NCBI RefSeq assembly: GCF_000331305.1
Contig: NZ_KB217478.1
Span: forward strand, 3,747,315 to 3,811,314
Reading direction: 5' to 3'
Source of the DNA: Calothrix sp. PCC 7103
GTDB lineage: Bacteria > Cyanobacteriota > Cyanobacteriia > Cyanobacteriales > Nostocaceae
DNA: 64,000 nt
Positions within the stretch are counted from its first letter, which is position 1; the number at the start of each line of letters is the position of its first letter. Position numbers and translations under genes: made by a program. This document shows positions 41,856 through 50,493 of the stretch, one piece after another. The notes beneath the pieces are model-generated. The model did no database searches. It saw only the letters and a program-made list of their open reading frames with translations, and was not told where the DNA came from.

Positions 41856-43358
41856 CTATACAACTACTTAATTTTATTTAATTTATATAAATGAAGGAAA
41901 AAGCAAGGAAGAAGGAATAACTAATAACTAATAAAACTTTAGTTCTGAGTTTCAACCTCAGTCAAAAAAAGATGTTTTTTGAGGTTGCATAGCACGAAAA
42001 AAAACAGTTTCCTTCTTACAAACTAAGGGGGAAGCAAAATGACATCCCTTGTTTGCGCTTGTTCAATCTCACCCCTTTTAAGGGTGGGTACTTCTCAATA
42101 CGGTTCGGTTAATAGCCGTGAAATAAATTTCCGACTCACAGCACAAACCCATTTTAATGGGTTAAAAGACCCAGCCCTTTCAACGCAAACTAAAATACTA
42201 CTTTTTCTTGATAACCAAACAACGGGCTTTTAAACTGTCGTCTGATTCCAAAGTCAGTATGCTTAGTCTAAAAAAGTATATTTTTTAGCTTTTGATTAGA
42301 AGATACTCGTTAATTAAGTTCTAATTTCTTCTAAGTTCTAATTTCTTCTAATTTATAATGTCTGCTAAAAAGTTAGCTATAGGTTAAAATATAGACAGAG
42401 CAAGACTTTTAAGCATTTTGATAAAGTAGTTCATGAGTTCGCGTTGATAGGGCTGGTTAAAAGACCCCCCAGTCAGCTTTTAGCTTACTTTAGTTATTAG
42501 CCCGCAATTTATTGCAGGGCGGGATTTTGGGCTTAACCGAACAGTATTGGGGTACTTGTTACAAATTTCTTCCTCCTTCTTTCTTCGTGAAAGCGTACAA
42601 TCGACGAGAAGGTCTATCCCTTGAAGGAAGCAGCTTTCTCGCAGAGTAGTGCCTACACAAAATTATAGCTTGCTACTCGCAAAGTAGGTATTGCGAATTG
42701 TTTCAATATCCCACTATCCAATCATTATGCAACAAGACTATTTGTTTTAACGTATACGCAAAAAATAATTTTGTTTGTTTTGTTGATATATTTTTATTTT
42801 TTTAAGACACTTGACCCGATGAAATGATATATGCGACGAATTTAACTTATTTTTCTTGTTGAATTAAAAGTTATTAGTAAAATTCCTGTATCCAGGATGA
42901 ACAAATAGTTGTTACTAATTTAGAAGATTAATATTAATTAATAAACAAAAACTGAGATTCCTAAGCCTCTCCCCGTAGACAGAGAGAGGTTGGAGAGGGT
43001 TTATATACTTAGTCAATCTTTAATGTATTCGCAGTATATAAATAGGCATAGGAGTATGTGCGGAAGGTTTTATTAGACTTAAAATTTAAATAAAAATTCT
43101 ATTTATTGTAAAACAATGATAAATTGCGATTATGAATATATACAAAACAAACAAAAAGAACATTGCGTCTTCTCGCAAATTAGTGCAAAATAATAATATC
43201 TATATCTTGAAAAACGTGAATTTATTAATCGACAATTTTTATTGTCAAAATACTTTATGTTTAATTGTTTTAAACTAAGTACTCCATTTGATTAAATCCA
43301 CGTTTTTGAGTAAGATTTGTACAAAAAAACAGTATTAGCTACTCATTACAAATATTTT
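41856..43358. other. 1.5-kb non-coding region between phosphatase and STAS genes
   Basis: No credible gene. It includes AACCCATTTTAATGGGTT (42147-42164), a perfect palindrome, and an inverted-repeat unit described separately (42096-42549). The divergent promoters of the phosphatase and STAS genes must lie here. A 64-codon frame at 42039-42233 has no supporting features. Confidence 0.5.
42096..42549. repeat. Transposase-less element bounded by CAATAC-GTTCGGTTAA inverted repeats
   Basis: CAATACGGTTCGGTTAA (42097-42113) reappears inverted as TTAACCGAACAGTATTG (42533-42549), one mismatch in 17, and GGTAC follows outward on both sides. The 420 bp in between has no gene. It looks like the shell of an insertion sequence or a MITE. 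Confidence 0.5.
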
Positions 43359-43688
43359 ATGTCCACAAATACAAAAATTATTCAACCATCAGGAATATTG
43401 AATTCAATTAGCGGCAATCAACTACGTCGATATATTAATGATTGTGTTGCCGCAGGAGCTAAGATAGTATTGGTTGACTTGCAAGAAGTTGATTTTATAG
43501 ATAGTTCTGGTCTCGGTGCGTTAGTTGCCGCAATGCAAACCGTCAAATCATCAGATGGGCAAATGTTTATTTGCTCGCTTAATGAGCAAGTAAAAATGTT
43601 ATTTGAATTAACCAAGATGGAAAGAATATTTAAAGTTTTTGCCAATCAAGAGAAATTTAAAAATCATTTTTTAGCAATTGAAAAATAG
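43359..43688 (+). CDS. STAS-domain anti-sigma-factor antagonist (109 aa)
   Basis: SpoIIAA/RsbV-type protein: LNSISGNQLRRYINDCVAAGAKIVLVDLQEVDFIDSSGLGALVAAMQTVKSSDGQMFICSLNEQVKMLFELTKMERIFKVF. The phosphorylatable Ser is in DSSGLG. It should be phosphorylated by the kinase at 44002 and dephosphorylated by the phosphatase at 40701. ATG 43359 (MSTNTKIIQPSG) fits the family start; an upstream TTG at 43317 would add 14 atypical residues. The domain covers the whole protein. Confidence 0.93.
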   Translation: MSTNTKIIQPSGILNSISGNQLRRYINDCVAAGAKIVLVDLQEVDFIDSSGLGALVAAMQTVKSSDGQMFICSLNEQVKMLFELTKMERIFKVFANQEKFKNHFLAIEK

Positions 43689-43699
43689 TATATAAATAG

Positions 43700-43935
43700 C
43701 TGAGGGGGGTGACAATCTAGCTCAAAAGACTTATGTAGCAAGGATTACATAAGAGTGAGCCAAAAAAGATACAAGCGATTTTAGAACCGTACCCAACGAA
43801 AAAACAAGACTTTCGGTCTTATACTTATTGATAATAAAATCAATAAAACTAAAAAACTGAGTTTATCTTTTTATGTCATACTAGTTTAAAATCCTTGCTG
43901 TGTCTTTGGTCTAGGGGTTTTCGTCACCCCCTCAG
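43700..43935. repeat. MITE with 10-bp target duplication
   Basis: Ends CTGAGGGGGGTGAC (43700-43713) and GTCACCCCCTCAG (43923-43935) are inverted, with further imperfect pairing inward (AGCAAGGATT on both sides). ATATAAATAG flanks both ends (43690-43699, 43936-43945), a 10-bp target-site duplication. The 236 bp carry no gene. TSD length fits an IS4-like helper. It inserted 11 bp after the STAS stop codon. Confidence 0.85.
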
Positions 43936-44001
43936 ATATAAATAGTCAATTCTAGTATTGCTTTTTCTGAAAGTAGATGGATTTATACACTTGCGGAGAA
44001 A

Positions 44002-44439
44002 ATGAATATAGATTTCATCAACATCAATCAAAGAATATATCTGCAAGCACCCTCAGATATTACTGCTTCTGAGGAAGTTTTATCTTGGTTCGAGCAGATT
44101 AACCAGCCAGCGATCGCAGACAAAAAAGTATGGTGGCAATGCCAGACGCTTTTAATTGAAGGATTTATCAATATCGTTGAACATGCTCATGGTAGCTTAT
44201 CACCTGACACACTCATAGACCTAGAAGCAATTCGGTTTAATGAACATATCGAGATTCGGATTTGGTCTTACGGTCAAGCATTTGACTTGGAAAAAAATCT
44301 AAATGAGACACCCGAGCTTGATGCTAATTTTGATGCGCGAGGTCGTGGCTTGAAAATAATGTCCGCAATTGCAGATCGGCTCAGTTATGATGTGCAATCA
44401 GATAATCAATGCTGTTTATTTATAAGTAAGAATATTTAA
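44002..44439 (+). CDS. RsbW-like anti-sigma/serine kinase (HATPase) (145 aa)
   Basis: GHKL ATPase of the SpoIIAB/RsbW group. The N box is CQTLLIEGFINIVEHAH (Glu and Asn for Mg-ATP), and a G box follows with NFDARGRGLKIMSAIADRLSYD. Its length is the family norm. It should phosphorylate the STAS protein and, through that, release a target. Same strand as the STAS gene and originally close to it; the gap is now filled by a MITE. No sigma factor is nearby, as usual for cyanobacterial partner-switching sets such as HmpUVW. Confidence 0.9.
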   Translation: MNIDFININQRIYLQAPSDITASEEVLSWFEQINQPAIADKKVWWQCQTLLIEGFINIVEHAHGSLSPDTLIDLEAIRFNEHIEIRIWSYGQAFDLEKNLNETPELDANFDARGRGLKIMSAIADRLSYDVQSDNQCCLFISKNI

Positions 44440-45208
44440 AAGCAAAATCAAATTATCAATAAAGTACAGAAATTGAATCAATAAAATTACAAAAAGTTAT
44501 ATTGGCTTTCTTGATGACGATCTATACGAGCTACTAACCTTACGCATGTTAGACTGTACTTCAATTTCGAGTGGTAACCTCACCGGAAACATAGTATCTT
44601 CACCTAAGCTCCACTTTATCCAAAATTAAGAACTGGGTTTCCTTTATCCGGCAAAAAGTTATTGCCTGTCACTAATTATCGATGAAATCTAAAAAGTAAA
44701 ACAGCTATCACACAAGGGTTTTAGCCTCAGCTTTCACGCTTCGGAAAAATGGATAAAGTCGAGCTAATTGACTAGTAACCATCACATCACCTCGATGTAA
44801 ATCAACACGGATCTTCAGTATTTGTTATGCCAAATTAACAATTTGCGCTATAAATATTTAACCCTAACCGAATCCGCAAACAGGGAAGGAACTCTTAACC
44901 GCATTTTATTATACAAATTAGACCCGTCGCAGTTACAATATCTTATTTTTGCGGATTCTACATAGTTATTATTAACGTATATTTTGATGTTTTAAGTATC
45001 GTCCATATTAAAAAATAGAGTTTGTTGAATAACTTGATTTATATCTGTACCTATTCTTGTCGTGTAAATACGGTAACTGTATCAACTATTCTATTTAACT
45101 TTATAATTTTTCCGTATTGCTCAAATAAATGTTATTCAGTATTTTAACTATTTCTTGCATCTATAACTAATTTTATATTGGGTTAATAAATCTCACAACA
45201 TCGATAAA
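44440..45208. other. Intergenic region upstream of the RTX gene
   Basis: About 770 bp without a gene. Only short AT-rich and direct-repeat traces, including an AACTGGGTTTCC piece near 44630. The RTX promoter should lie in its right part. Confidence 0.5.
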
Positions 45209-47896
45209 ATGCTTAAACAAGAAAAATTAGCAATGAATAAAGATACCAACACTCTCAGTGGCACTAATGGAGATGACGTTATCTTCGGTGGTACAACTAA
45301 CGATGTTATTTATGGTGGCAATGGAAATGATGTAATTGTAGGTAACAAAGGTGATGATATTATCGCTGGTAACAGAGGTAACGATTCTTGGTTAGAGGGC
45401 AATGATGGCAATGACATCATCGAAGGGGGTACTGGGGACGATAAACTCTCTGGTGGAGACGGTAATGACTGGATGCATGGCGATGAAGGTGATCAATCCT
45501 GGGGATTAGATGCTAACGGAAGCTATATCTATCTTGGAACAGTTGATTATACAGGAGCAGGTTTTGTCAGTGATGCAGACTCTACAAATGCTACTGATGA
45601 CAGTTCAGAAACGCATAACGATTATTTAACAGGTGGCTCTGGAAACGACATTCTCATTGGTGGCAAGGGTAGAGATGCCATTGATGGGGGTACTGGAGAT
45701 GACATCATCAATGGTGGTGAAGGTGATGACTACTGGTTAGCTGGTAAGGAAGGTAACGACACCATTAACGGTGATGCTGGCAATGATGTTCTTGAAGGTG
45801 GTGCAGGCAACGATACCCTGAATGGTGGTACCGAAGACGATAAATTAATGGGCGAAACTGGACAAGATGTCCTGCAAGCAGGTTCAGGAAATGACTACCT
45901 TGATGGTGGTGATGATAATGACTATCTCGATGGTGGTAGTGGTCATGATCATCTCAAAGGCGAAAGTGGCAACGATATATTAATTGCCAGAGAAGGTAAT
46001 GATATTCTCGAAGGTGAAGAAGGTAACGACCTACTTGTCGGTGGTGAAGGTGATGACTACTGGATGAGTGGTGGTGCTGGAAATGATGCGCTTTACGGCG
46101 AAAGTGGTAGCGATGTCATGGATGGCGGTGAAGGTGATGATGTGATGGATGGTGGTGAGGATAATGATATTCTCATTGGCGGTACAGGCAATGACAAAAT
46201 CAACGGTGCCCAAGGTGCAGATATTATCGATGGTGGTACTGGTGAAGATTTGATTACGGGTGGAGAAGGCGATGACAACATCCACGGGGGTGCAGATGCT
46301 GATACCATTTGGGGCGATTCTGGAAATGATGCTCTTTACGGAGATGCTGGAAATGATACCGTTGGCGGTGGTGATGGTGACGACTACATCAACGGTGGTG
46401 ATGGCGACGATATATTAATGGGTGGCGCTGGTGCCGATGCCATTGAAGGTGGCAACGGTAACGACAAAATTGCTGGTGGAGAAGGTGATGACCGTTGGCT
46501 TTCAGGTGGTGCTGGTAATGACAACATCGACGGGGAAGCCGGAAACGACATCATCAATGGTGGTGATGGTAACGATATTTTAGTAGGAGGTAATGGCAAT
46601 GATGTGATTATGGGCGGAGCTAGTAGTGATGTTCTAGTTGGTGAGGCTGGTGATGATTATTGGATGGATGGCGGCGAAGGGGATGATTTTGTATACGGTG
46701 GTGCTGGTAATGATGTTGTCGCAGGTGGTGCAGGAAATGACTTAGTAACTGGCGATGATGGCAATGATATTGTTCTCGGCAATGAAGGTAATGATACTCT
46801 CTACGGTGGCGCAGGTGCTGACATCATCGATGGTGGCGCAGGTGACGATATAATTAATGGTGGCACTGGTGACGATATAATTAATGGTGCTCAGGGAGAC
46901 GACATACTTAATGGTGCTCAGGGTAACGACATAATTGATGGTGGTACTGGGAATGATACCCTGATTGGTGGAAATGGCAATGACACCATATTAGGTGGTG
47001 CAGATGATGACGTTCTCTATGGAGAAGAAGGTAACGATATTCTTGATGGTGGTACAGGTGACGATACCCTGTATGGTGGTGCAGAGAACGATATTCTCAA
47101 AGGTGGCGCTGGTAACGATATCCTCAATGCTGGTACAGGTGACGACACAATCGAAGCTGGTGAGGGTAATGATCTCTTAATTGCTAGTGATGGTAAAGAT
47201 GCTCTCTTTGGAGAAGCTGGTGATGATAAAATCTACGGCGAACTCGGTAACGATTACCTGAATGGTGGTGACGGTAATGATCTACTAGAAGGTGGTGACG
47301 GTAATGATGTACTAGAAGGTGGTGCTGGCAATGATGTCCTAGAAGGCGGTGCTGGTAATGATGCTTGGCTTTCAGGTAATGAAGGCAATGATGTTATTTC
47401 TGGTGGCGACGGCAATGATGTTCTTTCTGGTGATGCTGGTGACGATATCCTCAATGGTGGTGAGGGTAATGACCAGTTACTAGGCAACATTGGAAATGAC
47501 CAACTTGTTGGAGGTGCTGGTAATGATTACTTACTAGGTGCAGATACCGCCACTGCTTTTGGTAAGGGTAGTGTTGATATTATGACTGGTGGTAGTGGTT
47601 ATGACTACTTTGTGTTGGGCGACAAAAAAGCCTTTTACAATGATGGTGATAATACCTCAGCAGGGTTACAAGATTATGCCCTGATCACCGATTTCAACGC
47701 TGTAGAAGACAAAATTCAGTTGGTGGGAAGTGCTGACAATTATGTCTTAGGTCAAGTTGAAGGTATGAAAAAAGGCGTAGGTATTTTCTTAGATACCAAC
47801 GCAGATGGTCAATTTAACTCGAAATATGAGTTAGTAGGTGTTGTTGAAGGTTCTTCTGAGTTGAACCTAAAAGACTCATCATTCGTCTACATTTAA
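45209..47896 (+). CDS. Giant RTX calcium-binding repeat protein (895 aa)
   Basis: Almost the whole protein from residue 18 to 770 consists of GGxGxDxUx nonapeptides (for example [20 protein letters not shown]), more than sixty of them, which fold as Ca2+-stabilised beta rolls. The last ~110 residues ([15 protein letters not shown]...[16 protein letters not shown]...[20 protein letters not shown]) are the usual C-terminal cap carrying the type I secretion signal. No enzyme domain. No ABC/HlyD exporter lies nearby. Start either ATG 45209 or ATG 45233. Probably a secreted surface or sheath protein. High internal DNA repetition. Confidence 0.93.
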   Translation: MLKQEKLAMNKDTNTLSGTNGDDVIFGGTTNDVIYGGNGNDVIVGNKGDDIIAGNRGNDSWLEGNDGNDIIEGGTGDDKLSGGDGNDWMHGDEGDQSWGLDANGSYIYLGTVDYTGAGFVSDADSTNATDDSSETHNDYLTGGSGNDILIGGKGRDAIDGGTGDDIINGGEGDDYWLAGKEGNDTINGDAGNDVLEGGAGNDTLNGGTEDDKLMGETGQDVLQAGSGNDYLDGGDDNDYLDGGSGHDHLKGESGNDILIAREGNDILEGEEGNDLLVGGEGDDYWMSGGAGNDALYGESGSDVMDGGEGDDVMDGGEDNDILIGGTGNDKINGAQGADIIDGGTGEDLITGGEGDDNIHGGADADTIWGDSGNDALYGDAGNDTVGGGDGDDYINGGDGDDILMGGAGADAIEGGNGNDKIAGGEGDDRWLSGGAGNDNIDGEAGNDIINGGDGNDILVGGNGNDVIMGGASSDVLVGEAGDDYWMDGGEGDDFVYGGAGNDVVAGGAGNDLVTGDDGNDIVLGNEGNDTLYGGAGADIIDGGAGDDIINGGTGDDIINGAQGDDILNGAQGNDIIDGGTGNDTLIGGNGNDTILGGADDDVLYGEEGNDILDGGTGDDTLYGGAENDILKGGAGNDILNAGTGDDTIEAGEGNDLLIASDGKDALFGEAGDDKIYGELGNDYLNGGDGNDLLEGGDGNDVLEGGAGNDVLEGGAGNDAWLSGNEGNDVISGGDGNDVLSGDAGDDILNGGEGNDQLLGNIGNDQLVGGAGNDYLLGADTATAFGKGSVDIMTGGSGYDYFVLGDKKAFYNDGDNTSAGLQDYALITDFNAVEDKIQLVGSADNYVLGQVEGMKKGVGIFLDTNADGQFNSKYELVGVVEGSSELNLKDSSFVYI

Positions 47897-48516
47897 TTTT
47901 GTTTTGGCGATCGCAGTTTTTCAGAATTTCGGTTTGCCAGATGTGACAAAGAGATAAATAACATGGAGATGTGGTAGATTTATTTGATGAATCTTTCCAC
48001 TTCTCCACTTTTTGGTTCTTTTCAGATTCCGAAAAAATACTTAAATATTTTTAGATATGGCTAAAAATCCAATATTGTAGAATATTATACCAGCATTTTA
48101 ATCTTTAGATAATTCTTATGGCTGTTTTACAAACAAAACAATCAATTCAAACATTATCAACGAAAAAAAGATAAAACAAACATTGATGAAGTAAAAATAT
48201 TATTTATAGCTCAATTTACAACGATAAATTGTAAATCGTAGGATTACTTATATTGCTATTGTTAATCTCAAAAAAATAAGTAGAGATAAGGTAGCTTCTA
48301 AGTAATTAGTAAGTTATCATTATAAATTAAGTTACAGTAAATTTAAGCTTTGTGAAGTACATAAAGACCACACCCGTTATGCGAACCTTTCGCGCAAAAT
48401 GCAGGGAGGAATTTTTGTATAATCCACTTAAATGAAAAACGCTGTATTTTTTGAATGATATTCAAAATGTCATAAATAATTTATTATTTTTTATTAGTAA
48501 TGTAATTTTTCCTGCA
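47897..48516. other. Intergenic region between RTX and parvulin genes
   Basis: About 620 bp, AT-rich. It begins with a HIP1 octamer GCGATCGC (47907-47914). No gene visible. A possible promoter region for the parvulin gene. Confidence 0.5.
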
Positions 48517-49233
48517 ATGGCTCACTCGATTCAAATTGGCAATCGTAGCGTTACTGCTACAGAAATTATTCCATTGTTAATCAAGCATCAAATGTTGCCG
48601 CAGTTGCGACGCATTTTAATTCTTGATGAAGCAATAGCTTCTATTGAAATAACCCAAGAAGAACAAGAAGATGCGATTAAGCAATTTTTGAATCACATGA
48701 CAACACCTGTGGCACGTTCTGCTGTGATGAAGCATTACGGAATGACAGAGGAACAGTTGCAAGAAGTAGCAATCAACGAATTCAAATTAGAAAAATTTAA
48801 GCAAAAAACTGTTGGTTCAAAAGTTGAATCTAGTTTTTTAACTCAAAAATCCCAATTTGATAAAGTGATTTATTCTCTGATTCGTACAGAAAATGCTGAA
48901 ATAACTCAAGAACTTTACTATCGGATTAAAGCAGGTGAACAATCCTTTGCTGAATGTGCGAAAAGTTATTCAGCTGGAGTAGAAGCACAAACAGGAGGAT
49001 TAATTGGACCAGTACCCCTAAGTCAACCCCATCCAGCACTTGCTCAAAAGCTCATATCCTCGCAACCAGGGCAATTATGGCAACCAATGCGTTTAGAAAA
49101 TTGGTTTATTATTCTCAGACTAGAAAAGTTAATTCCTGCCCAGTTAGATGATACGATGCGAAGTCAACTTCAAAATCGCTTGTTTGAAACGTGGTTAACG
49201 CAGGAAATGAGTAAGGTACAAATAACAGTCTAA
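48517..49233 (+). CDS. Parvulin-type peptidyl-prolyl isomerase (238 aa)
   Basis: Foldase of the SurA/PrsA/parvulin group without a signal peptide from this start. N-terminal helical chaperone domain (IGNRSVTATEIIPLLIKHQMLPQLRRILILDEAIASIEITQEEQEDAIKQF). The parvulin domain (about residues 115-220) has RIKAGEQSFAECAKSYSAGVEAQTGGLIGPVPLSQPHPALAQKL. A TTG at 48451 would add 22 residues. Such isomerases accompany type I secretion genes in cyanobacteria, which fits the adjacent RTX protein. Confidence 0.88.
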   Translation: MAHSIQIGNRSVTATEIIPLLIKHQMLPQLRRILILDEAIASIEITQEEQEDAIKQFLNHMTTPVARSAVMKHYGMTEEQLQEVAINEFKLEKFKQKTVGSKVESSFLTQKSQFDKVIYSLIRTENAEITQELYYRIKAGEQSFAECAKSYSAGVEAQTGGLIGPVPLSQPHPALAQKLISSQPGQLWQPMRLENWFIILRLEKLIPAQLDDTMRSQLQNRLFETWLTQEMSKVQITV

Positions 49234-49660
49234 ACTTGACAGGAAAAAGAAGTTAATAATTCCGCAGCCATAACATCAAATTTAGTAATCTCATGACTGC
49301 TCATAACGCTACGGTTACAGATTTTCTTACGGGCATCTCACCCTTTAACGCAGGGAAAACTTGCCTTAAAATGTAACAATAAATACTATTTTTAGACTAA
49401 AAATATGCATCAAAGTTTGACGGCGCCACCAATTGTAACATCTGCCACATCACCTAACCTCACCCTGAAATTCGCTGGTGCCACTATGATCGTGTCCTGC
49501 ACCTGCTAGTACAATTATATAGACATTAAATAGAAGCATCAACATTGCACTATCTGAGACTCACGGCAACCATAGACTATGATTTGAAAAAACTTGTGCA
49601 GATAAACATGCTTGGAACCGCCAAATAACACTATTTTAGCTGCATCGGCAAGTACCACTC
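49234..49660. other. Right-hand end region of the element
   Basis: About 430 bp. It contains GGCGCC at 49422, the first since 31474, so host-like composition resumes here, still inside the element. A 34-codon frame lies at 49405-49509. Confidence 0.5.
49405..49509 (+). CDS. Tiny open frame (34 aa), doubtful
   Basis: ATG...TAG frame beginning MHQSLTAPPIVTSATS and ending SCTC. It contains the GGCGCC that marks the return of host-like DNA. It could be the remaining start of a truncated element gene. No ribosome site and no family match that I recognise. Confidence 0.2.
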   Translation: MHQSLTAPPIVTSATSPNLTLKFAGATMIVSCTC

Positions 49661-50449
49661 CTAATTTAAAAAGCCGGATAGTGGTAAAACATGGTTTCCA
49701 CCTTTATCTGGATTGAAAAATGCTGTACCAACGCTTAAATCAAACAGTAGCATTATGGCGCCTGCTGTTAATGCTGGTAATCCAAATAACTGGATAATTT
49801 GCGCGCTGAAAACTGCCCAAACGAATAGTGGCATACGAAAGAACGTCATTCCCGGCGCCCGCATTTTGACGATGGTAGTAACAAAATTTACACCACCCAT
49901 AATGGAGGAGACACCAGATACAGCTACAGCAAGCAGCCAAATAAATTCACCGTTGATTAAGTTTCCTGTAGGGTTTTGGGTACTAACTGGGGGATAAGAC
50001 CACCAGCCAGCTTGAGCCGGTCCACCCGGTACAAAGAAGCTCACCATTAATAATAGACCCGCAACAGGTACCATCCAGAAAGCTGCTGCGTTTAGGCGAG
50101 GAAATGCCATATCGCGGGCGCCTATCATTAAGGGTACGAGATAATTCGCAAATCCTACAAGCGATGGAAATGTCCAACCAAAAAGCATCACAGTCCCGTG
50201 CATGGTGAATAAACCATTGTACACAGTACGGTCAACAAGGTCGGCTTCTGGAGTGAGTAATTCACCCCTCATAATCATTGCGAAAATGCCACCAACGAGT
50301 AGAAATATAAAGGAAGTAACAAGGTATTGAATACCTATTACCTTGTGGTCGTGGCTGAAGCTAAAGTAAGTTTTCCAGGTTGTGGGAGGAAGATGGTGAT
50401 GTTTTTCAATCACAACGCTGGAACTTTTCTCAACGTTGATGTGTGTCAT
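49661..50449 (-). CDS. ctaD: Heme-copper oxidase subunit I, N-terminal part of an interrupted gene
   Basis: First about 251 residues of subunit I. They include helix I (HKVIGIQYLVTSFIFLLVGGIFAMIMR), the low-spin heme His in LFTMHGTVMLFGW and NYLVPLMIGARDMAFPRLNAAAFW. The frame leaves ctaD at KGG (49693) and reads 11 element codons (NHVLPLSGFLN) to a stop at 49661. Without excision the product lacks every CuB ligand. It starts 44 bp after the subunit II stop. The remaining protein is encoded at 27972-28899. Confidence 0.96.
   Translation of the reverse strand: MTHINVEKSSSVVIEKHHHLPPTTWKTYFSFSHDHKVIGIQYLVTSFIFLLVGGIFAMIMRGELLTPEADLVDRTVYNGLFTMHGTVMLFGWTFPSLVGFANYLVPLMIGARDMAFPRLNAAAFWMVPVAGLLLMVSFFVPGGPAQAGWWSYPPVSTQNPTGNLINGEFIWLLAVAVSGVSSIMGGVNFVTTIVKMRAPGMTFFRMPLFVWAVFSAQIIQLFGLPALTAGAIMLLFDLSVGTAFFNPDKGGNHVLPLSGFLN
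49672..49706. other. Right attachment site of the ctaD element
   Basis: AGCCGGATAGTGGTAAA (49672-49688), the inverted copy of the left arm, is followed four bases later by the direct repeat GGTTTCCACCTTTA (49693-49706). Right of it is ctaD coding sequence (minus-strand ...FFNPDKGG). Confidence 0.9.
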
Positions 50450-50493
50450 AGTTAGTTAGGTATTTGTTCGTTGTAAGAACTTTAGTCCTTATC

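Larger units (their letters stand above)
28886..49706. mobile_element. 20.8-kb excisable element interrupting ctaD (fdxN-element type)
   Basis: The element lies between two copies of a 14-bp direct repeat inside the cytochrome oxidase subunit I gene. Exact deletion (20,807 bp) fuses ...FFNPDKGG with NPVLFQHLFW... in frame. It encodes an XisF-type large serine recombinase 45 bp from its left end. Known relatives are the nifD, fdxN and hupL elements, removed during heterocyst differentiation. The interrupted oxidase looks like the heterocyst-type ARTO/Cox3, so timed excision is plausible. Cargo: glycan synthesis operon, partner-switching regulators, RTX protein, parvulin, several MITE-like repeats. 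Excision itself is inferred, not shown. Confidence 0.92.

Noticed and set aside
42039-42233. 64-codon frame upstream of the STAS gene
   Set aside because: Crosses an inverted-repeat shell and a palindrome; no homology features.
46031-47490. Minus-strand Ser/Pro-rich frames
   Set aside because: Antisense shadows of the RTX nonapeptide repeats.
45250-47550. Regularly spaced repeats considered as a CRISPR array
   Set aside because: The 27-bp periodicity is coding (GGxGxDxUx) with no unique spacers, and there are no cas genes.
27972-50449. Split ctaD explained as two independent duplicate fragments or an assembly error
   Set aside because: The parts are complementary without overlap, join exactly in frame at a shared 14-bp repeat, share an operon direction and flank a matching recombinase.
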